This document shows positions 6,042 through 13,187 of a DNA stretch of 13,677 nucleotides, in pieces; positions within the stretch are counted from its first letter, which is position 1, and every line of letters starts with the position of its first letter. A program made the translations under genes and the position numbers. The notes under the pieces are model-generated. The model was not told the DNA's origin and searched no databases. It saw only the letters and a program-made list of their open reading frames with translations. The DNA comes from Thermoplasmatales archaeon (GTDB lineage Archaea; Thermoplasmatota; E2; UBA202; DSCA01), in assembly GCA_011049295.1 (NCBI GenBank), contig DSCA01000118.1, forward strand, positions 1-13,677, read 5' to 3'.

Positions 6042-8222
6042 TTGTCTCCAACCAAGATTCCTGCCCTGTGCACGGCTCTGCTGCTCCTCGCCGCCGGGGG
6101 AGTGCTGGCCAGCGAGGAGGACACCGTGGACCTCCGGATGCGCTGGATAAAGTGTGAGCGGGCCGTGGTGGGGGAGGGGGAGGTGGTACGGCTCACCGCC
6201 CGGGTGGACAACAACAGCACCGGCCGGGTGCCGCCATTCACCGTTTCCTTCTACTGCCAGCAGGGAGACCACCGCCGGCGCATCGGCAGCATACGGTATG
6301 ACTCCATCAACTATTACCGTCGCCCCTCCCTTAAGTGGGACACCCGGGGATGCACGGGCAACGTCACCCTCACCGCCTCTGTGCACCTCCCGGACCGCAA
6401 TCCGAAAAACAACCGGGCCGCCGCTGAGGTACGGGTATGCCCCACCCATCCCACCGCCGCCGAGAAACGGGTGCTCCTCACCCGGGTGTACTACCACGCC
6501 CGTCCTCACAGCAACAACGAGTTCGTGTCCATCCACAATCCCACCAACGTCTCCGTCAACCTCTACAACTGGTACCTCACCGACCAGCCCCGGCGGCGGG
6601 CGGACCGGCAATCCCGGGTGGTATTTCCCAACCTGTACCTGGCTCCCGGTCAAACCATAACCGTGACCCAGAACGCCTCCTCCTACGCCCGGGAGACGGG
6701 CCGACAGGCGGATTTCTCCTACCACCGGAGCGATGTATGCGGATGTCCGCTTCTGGAGCGGCACGGCTCCTTCGTGCTGGCCAACAGCGGCGACATGGTA
6801 TGCCTGAAGGACGGCTACAACCACACCATCGACACCGTGGTGTACGGGGGGGAGGAGGAACCGGCGCCCGGATGGCAGGGAGACGGCATCCCCCTGGTGG
6901 GCGAGGGCGGCATTCTGGTACGACGCAGAAACGGCGCCTACCGTGACACCAATACCAGCAGCGACTGGTACAGCAACCGCACCCATCGCATAGGACAGTC
7001 GGATTTTGAGCCCTTCCACGTGCACTACAACGGTAGCCTCACCGTGTTCTGCTCCCCGGACTGCTCCTACCCGGTGGTGGCCCGGGAGCTGGACCGGGCC
7101 CGGCACTCCATTTTCCTCAACCTGTACGAGTTCACCAATCCCTTTCTGGGCCAAAAAGTGGTGGAGGCCCTGGCCAGAAACGTGTCCGTCACCCTGCTCC
7201 TGGAGGGACATCCGGTGGGCGGACTGAGCATGGAGGAGAGATACATCGCCAGCCGGATAGCGGCGGCCGGCGGCGAGGTGTATTACATGGCGGGGCGGGA
7301 GGACCACGGGGGCTACCGGCGCTACAGCTTCAACCACGCCAAGTACGCGGTCATCGACAACCGGACGGCTATTCTGCATTCCGCCAACTGGGGACACACC
7401 GGCATGCCCCCTTCTCCCACCTACGGCAACCGGGAGTGGGGCGTGGTGGTGCACAACCGCAGCCTGGCCGCCTTCTTGGCCCGCGTGTTCCACCACGACC
7501 TGGGCTACGGCCAGGACATTGTGGCCTACAACTCGTCCCACTCTATCTATGGAGCCCCGCCGGATTACTATCAGCCGGCCCGGTGGATCCCCCGGGGGGG
7601 CTATCAGCCGGCGTTTTCCTCCCGCACCCTGAACGGCTCCTTCGGGTGCACGGTCATCCTGTCCCCGGACAACAGCCGGGAGGCCGTCGCCGAGCTGCTG
7701 GCCTCGGCCCGCACGCGGGTATGGGTTCAACAGGCCTACATCGACCTTCACTGGGAAGAAAATGTGAATCCCTTCGTCCGGCGTCTGGTCGGGGTCCATC
7801 TGCGGGGGGCGGCGGCCAGGGTCATCCTTAACTACAACCCCCACTATACCTCCAGCATCACCATGAACAACGCCACCATGTCCCATCTTGAAGACCACAA
7901 CGTGTCGGCCACGTATGTGTATGCAAACGGGTCCCACGGAATGAACATCCACACCAAGGGGGTCATCGTCGACGGCAACCGCACCCTGGTCTCCTCCATC
8001 AACTGGAACCACCATGCAGTGCACCGGAACCGGGAGGTGGGCATCATCATCGAAAATCAGCAGGTGGCCGAGTACTTCGCCCGGGTGTTCAGCCACGACT
8101 GGAATCTCACTGCAACGGAGCCGCGGGAAATCATGGTGGGCAGGGAGGCGGTGAAGGCACTGGTGGTGGCGGCGGCCTATGTCTTCGCCGGCCTGGCGCT
8201 GTACCGCCACTGGAGGACCTAG
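6042..8222 (+). CDS. Secreted, membrane-anchored phospholipase-D-like protein with lamin-tail domain
   Basis: This 726-residue protein probably acts outside the membrane. Residues 1-24 form a signal peptide. Residues about 28-133 look like a CARDB-type beta-sandwich and about 144-297 like a lamin-tail domain. Residues about 330-690 form a two-part PLD fold with two HKD motifs: H432-K434-D439 and H637-K639-D644, each followed by the usual S-x-N-W segment and an N-R-E-x-G strand. A single hydrophobic helix (about 704-721) and a basic tail end the protein, giving a type I orientation. About 19 N-X-S/T sequons suggest heavy N-glycosylation. PLD folds hydrolyse or transfer phosphodiesters. Whether the target is nucleic acid or lipid cannot be told. 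The TTG at 6042 is the only start that keeps the signal peptide, and no ATG, GTG or TTG occurs between it and the in-frame stop at 6003. The rhomboid gene follows after one base. Confidence 0.85.
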   Translation: MSPTKIPALCTALLLLAAGGVLASEEDTVDLRMRWIKCERAVVGEGEVVRLTARVDNNSTGRVPPFTVSFYCQQGDHRRRIGSIRYDSINYYRRPSLKWDTRGCTGNVTLTASVHLPDRNPKNNRAAAEVRVCPTHPTAAEKRVLLTRVYYHARPHSNNEFVSIHNPTNVSVNLYNWYLTDQPRRRADRQSRVVFPNLYLAPGQTITVTQNASSYARETGRQADFSYHRSDVCGCPLLERHGSFVLANSGDMVCLKDGYNHTIDTVVYGGEEEPAPGWQGDGIPLVGEGGILVRRRNGAYRDTNTSSDWYSNRTHRIGQSDFEPFHVHYNGSLTVFCSPDCSYPVVARELDRARHSIFLNLYEFTNPFLGQKVVEALARNVSVTLLLEGHPVGGLSMEERYIASRIAAAGGEVYYMAGREDHGGYRRYSFNHAKYAVIDNRTAILHSANWGHTGMPPSPTYGNREWGVVVHNRSLAAFLARVFHHDLGYGQDIVAYNSSHSIYGAPPDYYQPARWIPRGGYQPAFSSRTLNGSFGCTVILSPDNSREAVAELLASARTRVWVQQAYIDLHWEENVNPFVRRLVGVHLRGAAARVILNYNPHYTSSITMNNATMSHLEDHNVSATYVYANGSHGMNIHTKGVIVDGNRTLVSSINWNHHAVHRNREVGIIIENQQVAEYFARVFSHDWNLTATEPREIMVGREAVKALVVAAAYVFAGLALYRHWRT
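8212..8216 (+). promoter_or_regulatory. Shine-Dalgarno sequence for the rhomboid gene
   Basis: GGAGG lies inside the last codons of the PLD gene, 7 bases before the rhomboid ATG. Most first genes in the window look leaderless, so this site fits an internal cistron and supports the start at 8224. Confidence 0.6.
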
Positions 8223-8223
8223 C

Positions 8224-9111
8224 ATGCCGTGGTCACTGCTGGCCGTGGCCGTCATCCTGGGCGGACTGGCCTATGCCCTCTACAAAAAAATGCTGCTGAG
8301 CCAGATGATTATCATCATCAATTTCGCGGTTTTTTTCCTGATGCTGGCGGCCGCCCAGTCGTTTTCTATGAGCGCCTCTCCCCTGTTCCCGGACCTAGCC
8401 TTCCGTCCCCGCTACCTCACGGAAGGAGAGCAGATATATACGCTGTTTACCTCCCTGTTCGTCCACGCCGACATCTGGCACATACTGATGAACATGTTTA
8501 TTTTTCTGCTCATCGGAGTGCCCTTTGAGCAGCGGGTGGGGACGCCCCGGTTCGCTGCAATATATTTTCTCGCCGGAGTGGGGGGCACGCTGACCTTTTC
8601 CCTGTTTAACTGGAACAGCGGAGTGATGCTGGTGGGGGCCTCCGGGGCCATTTTCGGGGTCTTCGGGGCCTTTGCCGCCCTGTACCCCCGTGACCAGGTG
8701 GTGATGCCCATCCCCTTCCCCATCATGCTGTTCATCCGCATGCCGGTTCTGGTGGCCGCCCTGCTGTTCGCCGGTCTGGAAACCCTGTACACCGTGGGCC
8801 AGGTATCGGACGGCGTGGCCCATCTGGCCCACATCGGGGGACTGGTATCCGGCGTGGCTCTGGCGGCGGCGCTGCGGAAGATTGCTCCGCGCACCATCTC
8901 AGCCAGTGCTCCGTCAGAGGGGCTGGCTTCCCTGGCCCGGACCGACGCACAGCGCCAGTTCCTGGAAAGGGTACGGGAGGCAGACATCCCCGAGGTCAGA
9001 GAGGCCTGGATGACCCGCTTTTTGGAGGAGGTGGAGTGTCCCCGCTGCGGCGGCCCGCTCATCTCCAGTCGGGGCATCCGATGCCAGCGGTGCGGAGCCC
9101 GCTTCTCCTAG
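8224..9111 (+). CDS. Rhomboid-family intramembrane serine protease with C-terminal zinc ribbon
   Basis: This integral-membrane protease of 295 residues cuts substrate helices within or near the membrane. About seven hydrophobic segments are visible, the first at 4-20. The rhomboid signatures are complete: HADIWHILMNM (H81, H86, N90), catalytic GASG with S140, and catalytic H203 in HLAHIGG. After a charged linker (about 220-270), a C-terminal zinc ribbon carries C272-x2-C275 and C287-x2-C290, probably facing the cytosol. The ATG at 8224 lies one base after the stop of the PLD gene. GGAGG at 8212-8216 is a well-placed Shine-Dalgarno sequence for an internal cistron, so the two genes are probably co-transcribed and translationally linked. 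Its stop TAG shares CTAG with the convergent presenilin-type gene. A role on the PLD protein's anchor is inference. Confidence 0.93.
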   Translation: MPWSLLAVAVILGGLAYALYKKMLLSQMIIIINFAVFFLMLAAAQSFSMSASPLFPDLAFRPRYLTEGEQIYTLFTSLFVHADIWHILMNMFIFLLIGVPFEQRVGTPRFAAIYFLAGVGGTLTFSLFNWNSGVMLVGASGAIFGVFGAFAALYPRDQVVMPIPFPIMLFIRMPVLVAALLFAGLETLYTVGQVSDGVAHLAHIGGLVSGVALAAALRKIAPRTISASAPSEGLASLARTDAQRQFLERVREADIPEVREAWMTRFLEEVECPRCGGPLISSRGIRCQRCGARFS

Positions 9112-9968
9112 AAGCCCAGCAGCGAGCCGTGGAAGAAAAAGCTGCCCAAGACAAAGCCGCCTATCGCCCCGGTGTTGAGCAGGGGGAGGCCCGCCTGGGG
9201 GTTGCCCCGGGACACCAGGACCATGAGCAGAGAAAAGCCCACCAGGGCCCCGGTAACGGTGGCCAGAGCAACGGACAGGCTGCCCGCGCCGTAGGCGGCC
9301 GCACCCAGCATCCCGGGGATGATGACATCCCCCAGGCCCATGAACAGCGCGTCCCGCTCCTCCTGCAGCCCCTTTTCCCGGAGAAAGGAGTAGCCCCGGG
9401 TCTTGGGAACCACCATGAGCAGGGGGAGCTGCTCCCCGATGACCGTGTCCGCCAGGGAGAGCATATGCCGGGTCTTGTACACGGAGAGGGCATCGTAGGC
9501 AGCCAATACAACCAGGAGGGCCACCACCAGGGGCACCGTCAGGGAGACCCCGAAGATGGCAATGATGCCCCCGGCAACCAGCACCCCCATGCCGTCCACC
9601 ACGTACCATTCGGGGTACAGGGCCAGCAGGACGATACCGGTCAGCGCCAGACCTCCGGCCAGGGGCAGGGCCACCTGGGAGGCCAGCACCAGCAGATAGG
9701 CCTGCAGGATGTAGAAGATGGACAGAAAAAAAACGGCCAGCAGGATATACTTGACCGCGTTTTTGACGTAGCGGGCCAGCACCAGGATGAAGGCGGTGAA
9801 GGCAATGACCACCACCACAATCTGGAGAATGTTGGCCGGGTCGCCGGGGTCCTCGAAAGCCCTGACCCCTATATCCTGAAAGGGGTTCACCGCGGTCAGA
9901 GCCAGCATCTGGGGGGCCACAAACAGCAGCCCCATAAGCAGCAGCGAGAGCCATTCCCCTCGGTTCAT
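9108..9968 (-). CDS. Presenilin-type (GxGD) aspartyl intramembrane protease
   Basis: This is a 286-residue integral-membrane aspartyl protease of the presenilin/signal-peptide-peptidase superfamily (MEROPS A22, archaeal PSH-like). About nine hydrophobic segments are visible. The two catalytic aspartates are D159 in the A-A-Y-D motif and D214 in GLGD (211-214), separated by a charged loop of about 40 residues. A PAL-like turn, GLPLLN, lies at 260-265 before the last helix. Such enzymes cut transmembrane helices, often stubs left after another protease has trimmed the outer domain. The ATG at 9968 is chosen because GGTGA lies 4 bases upstream. A longer version from 10034 would overlap the ferritin-like gene and add a non-membrane N-terminus. 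It lies 52 bases after the ferritin-like gene and converges on the rhomboid gene. Confidence 0.88.
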   Translation of the reverse strand: MNRGEWLSLLLMGLLFVAPQMLALTAVNPFQDIGVRAFEDPGDPANILQIVVVVIAFTAFILVLARYVKNAVKYILLAVFFLSIFYILQAYLLVLASQVALPLAGGLALTGIVLLALYPEWYVVDGMGVLVAGGIIAIFGVSLTVPLVVALLVVLAAYDALSVYKTRHMLSLADTVIGEQLPLLMVVPKTRGYSFLREKGLQEERDALFMGLGDVIIPGMLGAAAYGAGSLSVALATVTGALVGFSLLMVLVSRGNPQAGLPLLNTGAIGGFVLGSFFFHGSLLGF

Positions 9969-9972
9969 GGTT

Positions 9973-9977
9973 TCACC
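9973..9977 (-). promoter_or_regulatory. Shine-Dalgarno sequence for the presenilin-type gene
   Basis: On the - strand this reads GGTGA, complementary to the anti-Shine-Dalgarno end of archaeal 16S rRNA, with 4 bases to the ATG at 9968. It decides between that start and the longer frame, and it implies an mRNA with a leader, perhaps read through from the ferritin-like gene. Confidence 0.5.
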
Positions 9978-10020
9978 GGCGGTACCGTCGCCCCCTCTCA
10001 AAAGAAGAAAACGGGCCGGC

Positions 10021-10506
10021 TCAGGGCCCCACATGCATCATGTTGTGCACTTCGTCGTAGAGCTCGAAGTTGCGCACCATTTCCAGCTCACTCTTCAGAA
10101 GGTAGTAGTGGCTCTCCTCCATGCTGGCCAGGTAGCGGGCGATGGCCTTTTCATCGTCCTCCTCCATCATGTCCCCCAGCCTCTGGTAGAAGTCAATGGC
10201 CCGCTTCTCGCCTTCCATGGCCTTCTCTATAATTTCGTGCAACTGCATGGTGGGCTGGACCTCGTATTCCCGGAACTCCCGGTAGGGCATATCCTCGGTG
10301 TCCGGAAGAACCACGTCTTCGTGGGGAAATTTCTTGGCAAACAGGCGCTCCAGCACCCGGCGGTGGCCCTCCTCCTCCTTGACCAGGAACTGGAACTTGT
10401 CCCGGAGCAGAAACAGGTTGGTCTGCCGGGCGGCCCTGCGGTAGTTCTCGGCGGCGTCCATTTCCGCCTTGATGGCAATCTCGATGGTTTCCTTCACGTC
10501 GGGCAT
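10021..10506 (-). CDS. Diiron ferritin-like (rubrerythrin-family) protein
   Basis: A 161-residue four-helix protein of the ferritin-like superfamily. The pattern of diiron ligands is visible: E15 in the first helix, E45-x2-H48 in EEEGH, a glutamate in the third helix (E98 or E100), and E130-x2-H133 in MEESH. This is the E, ExxH, E, ExxH layout of rubrerythrin-like peroxidases and iron-handling proteins. Unlike classical rubrerythrin it has no rubredoxin domain and no cysteine. It probably acts in the cytosol in peroxide or iron detoxification. The frame continues upstream to 10620, but the ATG at 10506 starts just before the first helix and has a TATA-like box about 24 bases away. It follows the flavin reductase gene and may share transcription with the presenilin-type gene. 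The exact reaction is not known. Confidence 0.82.
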   Translation of the reverse strand: MPDVKETIEIAIKAEMDAAENYRRAARQTNLFLLRDKFQFLVKEEEGHRRVLERLFAKKFPHEDVVLPDTEDMPYREFREYEVQPTMQLHEIIEKAMEGEKRAIDFYQRLGDMMEEDDEKAIARYLASMEESHYYLLKSELEMVRNFELYDEVHNMMHVGP

Positions 10507-10524
10507 GGGTGCATATCTGGCCGT

Positions 10525-10534
10525 TTTATAAAAA
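10525..10534 (-). promoter_or_regulatory. TATA-like box for the ferritin-like gene
   Basis: On the - strand this reads TTTTTATAAA, centred about 24 bases upstream of the ATG at 10506 and just past the stop of the flavin reductase gene. It predicts an independent leaderless transcript. Confidence 0.6.
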
Positions 10535-10540
10535 GTTAAC

Positions 10541-11059
10541 TCAGGGGTGCTCCCTTTCGGGCAGATAGGTGGGAGCGGTCTTGGGGGATTTTCCCCCCTT
10601 GACGTGATGGTAGTAGGCATAGGTCATGGGCGGGCGGTCGGTGAGCGGAGCGCCATCCACCAGACGACCCACAAAAATGGTGTGGGTGCCCACCTCCAAG
10701 CGGTCCACAACCCGGGTCTCCAGATACCCCACGGCGTGCTCCACCACCACAGGGGCTCCGGTGCTCCCCATCCGGTGCTCCACCCCCTCGAACTTGTCCA
10801 GGTCCCGTCCCGACCGAAACCCGAAGCGGCCGATGAAAGACAGGGGGGTATCCTGCTCCAGGACGGAAACGCTGAATGCCCCGCTGGCCTCTATGAACTC
10901 GTGGGTCAGATTCTGTCTGTTGATGCAGGCCGCCACCACCGGGGGCTGGGAGCAGACCTGGAACACGGAGTTGGCCACCTGCCCGTTGAGGATGCCGTTA
11001 CGGGCGGCACTCACGATGTACATGCCGTAGCTGAGGCTGCGCAGCACCTGAGGATCCAT
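10541..11059 (-). CDS. Flavin reductase-like (flavoredoxin-type) FMN-binding protein
   Basis: A 172-residue protein with a split-barrel flavin-reductase fold that probably binds FMN and moves electrons from reduced cofactors to a partner. The N-terminal part MYIVSA and NGQVANSVFQVCSQPP (about 25-40) is the usual FMN-binding strand and loop, followed by a NRQNLTHEFI segment. THTIFVGRLVD (about 125-135) and the C-terminal GGKSPKTAPTY (155-165) match the end of flavoredoxin/Hrb-type flavoproteins. High-molecular-weight rubredoxins carry an extra rubredoxin domain after this point, but here the protein stops, so the rubrerythrin nearby could supply or receive the electrons. The ATG at 11059 is favoured by a TATA-like box about 25 bases away. 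The physiological partner is not shown. Confidence 0.85.
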   Translation of the reverse strand: MDPQVLRSLSYGMYIVSAARNGILNGQVANSVFQVCSQPPVVAACINRQNLTHEFIEASGAFSVSVLEQDTPLSFIGRFGFRSGRDLDKFEGVEHRMGSTGAPVVVEHAVGYLETRVVDRLEVGTHTIFVGRLVDGAPLTDRPPMTYAYYHHVKGGKSPKTAPTYLPEREHP

Positions 11060-11079
11060 GGGAAGAAATCCGCGGAGCC

Positions 11080-11087
11080 TATATTAA
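11080..11087 (-). promoter_or_regulatory. TATA-like box for the flavin reductase gene
   Basis: On the - strand this is TTAATATA, centred about 25 bases from the ATG at 11059. It occupies the 38-base gap between the transporter stop (11098) and this gene and predicts a separate leaderless mRNA. Confidence 0.6.
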
Positions 11088-11097
11088 GGTGGGCGTT

Positions 11098-12039
11098 TCA
11101 GGGCAGGGGATAATACTGGCTGAACAGATACACCATGAGGGGAATGGTGGCCAGGGAGGCCAGAAAACTGGCAATCATGAACTGGTTGGCCACCGCCCGG
11201 TTGCCCCCCATCCGGCTCACCATCAGGGGAACTGCGGTCACCGGGGGTACGGCGCTCTCCAGCAGCAGAATAAGGGCAATTTCGAAGGGGGGCCTAAGTA
11301 CCACGATGACCAGGAGAAACAGGGCCGGAAACAGCAGGTTTTTGGTCGCCGCAAAGGTGGCCATCTGCACCCAGTGAAAACGGTCCCTGGCCTGCAGGTC
11401 CATGTACATGGTGCCCCCCAGAATAAGCATCAGCAGGGGGACGGTCATGGCCCCCAGCAGGCTGACGGAGTCCACCAGAAAGTCGGGCACATAGTCGTGG
11501 GCCCCGGTGAGGCGCAAAGCGATGGCCAGCAGGGTTGCCGCCAGCACGGGGTTGACTATTTTCCGCCAGCGAATCTCCCTCATTTTTCCGAAAAACAGGG
11601 GCATGGTGGTGAAAAAGAAGGCGGCATAGAAGAGGGTGAACAGAAAGAGGTGGGTCAGGTAGACGGACTCGGCCCCGAACATGCCGGTGATGATGGCCAG
11701 GGGGAAAAAGATGCCATTTTGATAGAACAGGGCGGCTGAAAACTCCCGCCGGACAGAGAGGGGAGACAGGTAGCGGGCCACGGCGGTCATCCCGGCGGCC
11801 AGGCCGGTGAACGCCAGCCACCACAGGGGAAGCTGCCACCAGTGGGGATCCCGGCTGGGGGAAAAGGTGGTAATGATGGTGGCAAACACCAGGCTGGGAA
11901 GGGCGATGTCCAGGGCCAGCGCGGACAGCACGCCCAGCATGGTCTCCGGCAGAATTTTTTGCCGGATAATCCAGAAGCCGACGAAGCCGATGCCCAGCAG
12001 GGCGGCCACCGCCTCAAAGGTGGTAAGGAAAACATTCAT
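11098..12039 (-). CDS. AEC-family (auxin efflux carrier-like) transporter
   Basis: A 313-residue integral-membrane carrier with about ten hydrophobic helices in two similar halves, as in the AEC/BART superfamily (PF03547). Family features visible are the N-terminal helix and IIRQKILPE loop, ALPSLVF at 46-52, a central basic loop before KIVNPVLAATLLAI (160-173), PLLMLILGG at 201-209, and the C-terminal NQFMIASFLASLATIPL segment (about 285-301). Prokaryotic members move organic anions such as malate or malonate, but the substrate here is not predictable. The gene lies 39 bases after the nitroreductase stop, and the GC-rich gap shows no TATA-like box. It is therefore probably the third gene of the rubrerythrin operon. 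The ATG at 12039 gives a normal family N-terminus. Confidence 0.85.
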   Translation of the reverse strand: MNVFLTTFEAVAALLGIGFVGFWIIRQKILPETMLGVLSALALDIALPSLVFATIITTFSPSRDPHWWQLPLWWLAFTGLAAGMTAVARYLSPLSVRREFSAALFYQNGIFFPLAIITGMFGAESVYLTHLFLFTLFYAAFFFTTMPLFFGKMREIRWRKIVNPVLAATLLAIALRLTGAHDYVPDFLVDSVSLLGAMTVPLLMLILGGTMYMDLQARDRFHWVQMATFAATKNLLFPALFLLVIVVLRPPFEIALILLLESAVPPVTAVPLMVSRMGGNRAVANQFMIASFLASLATIPLMVYLFSQYYPLP

Positions 12040-12078
12040 GGTGCCACGGGTGGCCGATGCCGGGCTAGCGGGCCGGGC

Positions 12079-12651
12079 CTAGCCTTCCTCCTGATGGCAG
12101 TGTCGATTGCGGCAGGCTATCTCGCTGAGAGGTTTGCGCTCCGGGCGCTGCTGCTCTGCCTGGCGCTGCTTGTCGCTGAGTAGGGGGCTCACCCGGGCGG
12201 CGTGCCGGCCCACAATGACCAGGGTGATAATGGTGCAGTCGTCGGGTATGCCCAGAGCCTCCCTCACCTGGACGGGGCTGTATCCGGCGATGGGATGGGC
12301 CACCAGGCCCCGCTCGGTGGCCCGCAGAATGAGGAAGGCGGTGGCCAGGCCGGTGTCGAACAGGTGGTACTCGCGGTCGTGGATGACGCAGTCGTCCTCC
12401 CTTCTGCTGTACACCGCTATTATCAGGGAGGCGGCGGTGGCCCAGGCGTTTCCCTCGGACAGGGCCTCCTTCACCTGGTCCAGGGCCTCCGGCTCGTGTA
12501 CAAACACGAATCTCCACGGCTGGTGGTTGAAGCAGGAGGGAGCCAGGCCGGCGCAGGTGGCCAGGTCCTCGATGAGCTCCTCGGAGATATCCACGGGGGC
12601 CAGGGAGCGGTAGGCCCGCCGCTGCTCGATGGTTTCCCGCACCGTGCTCAT
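12079..12651 (-). CDS. Nitroreductase-family flavoprotein
   Basis: A 190-residue FMN-dependent oxidoreductase of the nitroreductase superfamily, normally a cytosolic homodimer using NAD(P)H. The N-terminal RRAYRSL (11-17) is the FMN-phosphate region. LAPSCFNHQPWRF (36-48) matches the APSxxNxQPW hallmark. GLATAFLILRATERGL (101-116) and the DDCTIITLVIVG strand (137-148) follow in the usual order. The natural substrate is unknown, and enzymes of this fold act on quinones, flavins, nitro-compounds or enones. The ATG at 12651 overlaps the end of the rubrerythrin gene as ATGA, which argues for translational coupling. The frame is open far upstream, but that part is rubrerythrin coding sequence read out of frame. 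The C-terminal tail CRNRHCHQEEG is rich in Cys and His and has no clear role. Confidence 0.88.
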   Translation of the reverse strand: MSTVRETIEQRRAYRSLAPVDISEELIEDLATCAGLAPSCFNHQPWRFVFVHEPEALDQVKEALSEGNAWATAASLIIAVYSRREDDCVIHDREYHLFDTGLATAFLILRATERGLVAHPIAGYSPVQVREALGIPDDCTIITLVIVGRHAARVSPLLSDKQRQAEQQRPERKPLSEIACRNRHCHQEEG

Positions 12652-13165
12652 GCTGGGAAGGACCGGAATCTCTTGCCGGGGGCTCCGCACACTGGACAAC
12701 AGTCGGGGGCTTCGTCTTCCACTGTATAGCCGCACACCGGGCAGACGTACACCGTGCCCAGGTCCATGTCCCGGCCCTTCTCGGCCTGCGTCCGGGCCCG
12801 GGGTAGAGCTCGGCGTGGATTTTTTCGGCCTCCAGAGCGTAGTGGGCATAGGTCTCGGCCTCTTTTTCCCCCTGGAAGTGGGCCGCTTGTTTGTAGACCG
12901 GGTACATCTCATCCACCTCGTGGGTTTCCCCCTCGATGGCTACCCGAATATTATCTGCCGTCTCCCCCATACCGCCCAGAGCCTGGTAATGGTTGCCGGC
13001 GTGGACCGTCTCGGCGTAGGCGATGGCCCGGAACAGGCGGGCAATGTTGGGCATCTCCTCCTCCTCGGCCCGCCGGGCAAACAGCAGGTAGCGCATGTGG
13101 GCCTGGCTCTCTCCGGCGAAGGCATTGTTCACAAACTCCCTGGTCATTTCTCTCTCAATGGTCAT
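12648..13165 (-). CDS. rbr: Rubrerythrin, frame broken by an apparent one-base loss
   Basis: Rubrerythrin is a cytosolic peroxide-reducing enzyme of anaerobes with a diiron four-helix domain and a rubredoxin iron site. The first part (13165 to about 12804) encodes AFAGESQAHMRY (E19), AETVHAGNH (E52, H55) and EAEKIHAELY, the diiron domain. The rubredoxin part lies in another frame (about 12799 to 12648) and encodes EKGRDMDLG, then CPVCGY and CCPVCGAP, ending with a TGA that overlaps the nitroreductase ATG. The frames join at the C run at 12800-12803 (- strand). One extra C there would give a continuous 172-residue protein of normal length. Motifs on both sides are intact, so a sequencing error or very recent mutation is more likely than decay. 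The start has a TATA-like box about 27 bases upstream. Confidence 0.85.
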
Positions 13166-13187
13166 GTGATGTCATAACGCCTGTACC

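Noticed and set aside
5388..8255. A 955-codon open frame on the - strand opposite the UspA, tRNA-Arg and PLD genes
   Set aside because: It is antisense to conserved genes and a tRNA, shows repetitive low-complexity composition typical of GC-rich shadow frames, and has no recognisable domain. The + strand carries complete HKD and UspA motifs over the same bases.
9036..10232. A 398-codon + strand open frame opposite the presenilin-type gene
   Set aside because: It overlaps the rhomboid's zinc ribbon and is antisense to the GxGD protease. Its Gly/Gln/His-rich composition is that of a shadow frame.
12652..12912. N-terminal extension of the nitroreductase up to 12912
   Set aside because: The extra residues are out-of-frame rubrerythrin sequence. 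The nitroreductase fold begins at the ATG at 12651, which overlaps the rubrerythrin stop.
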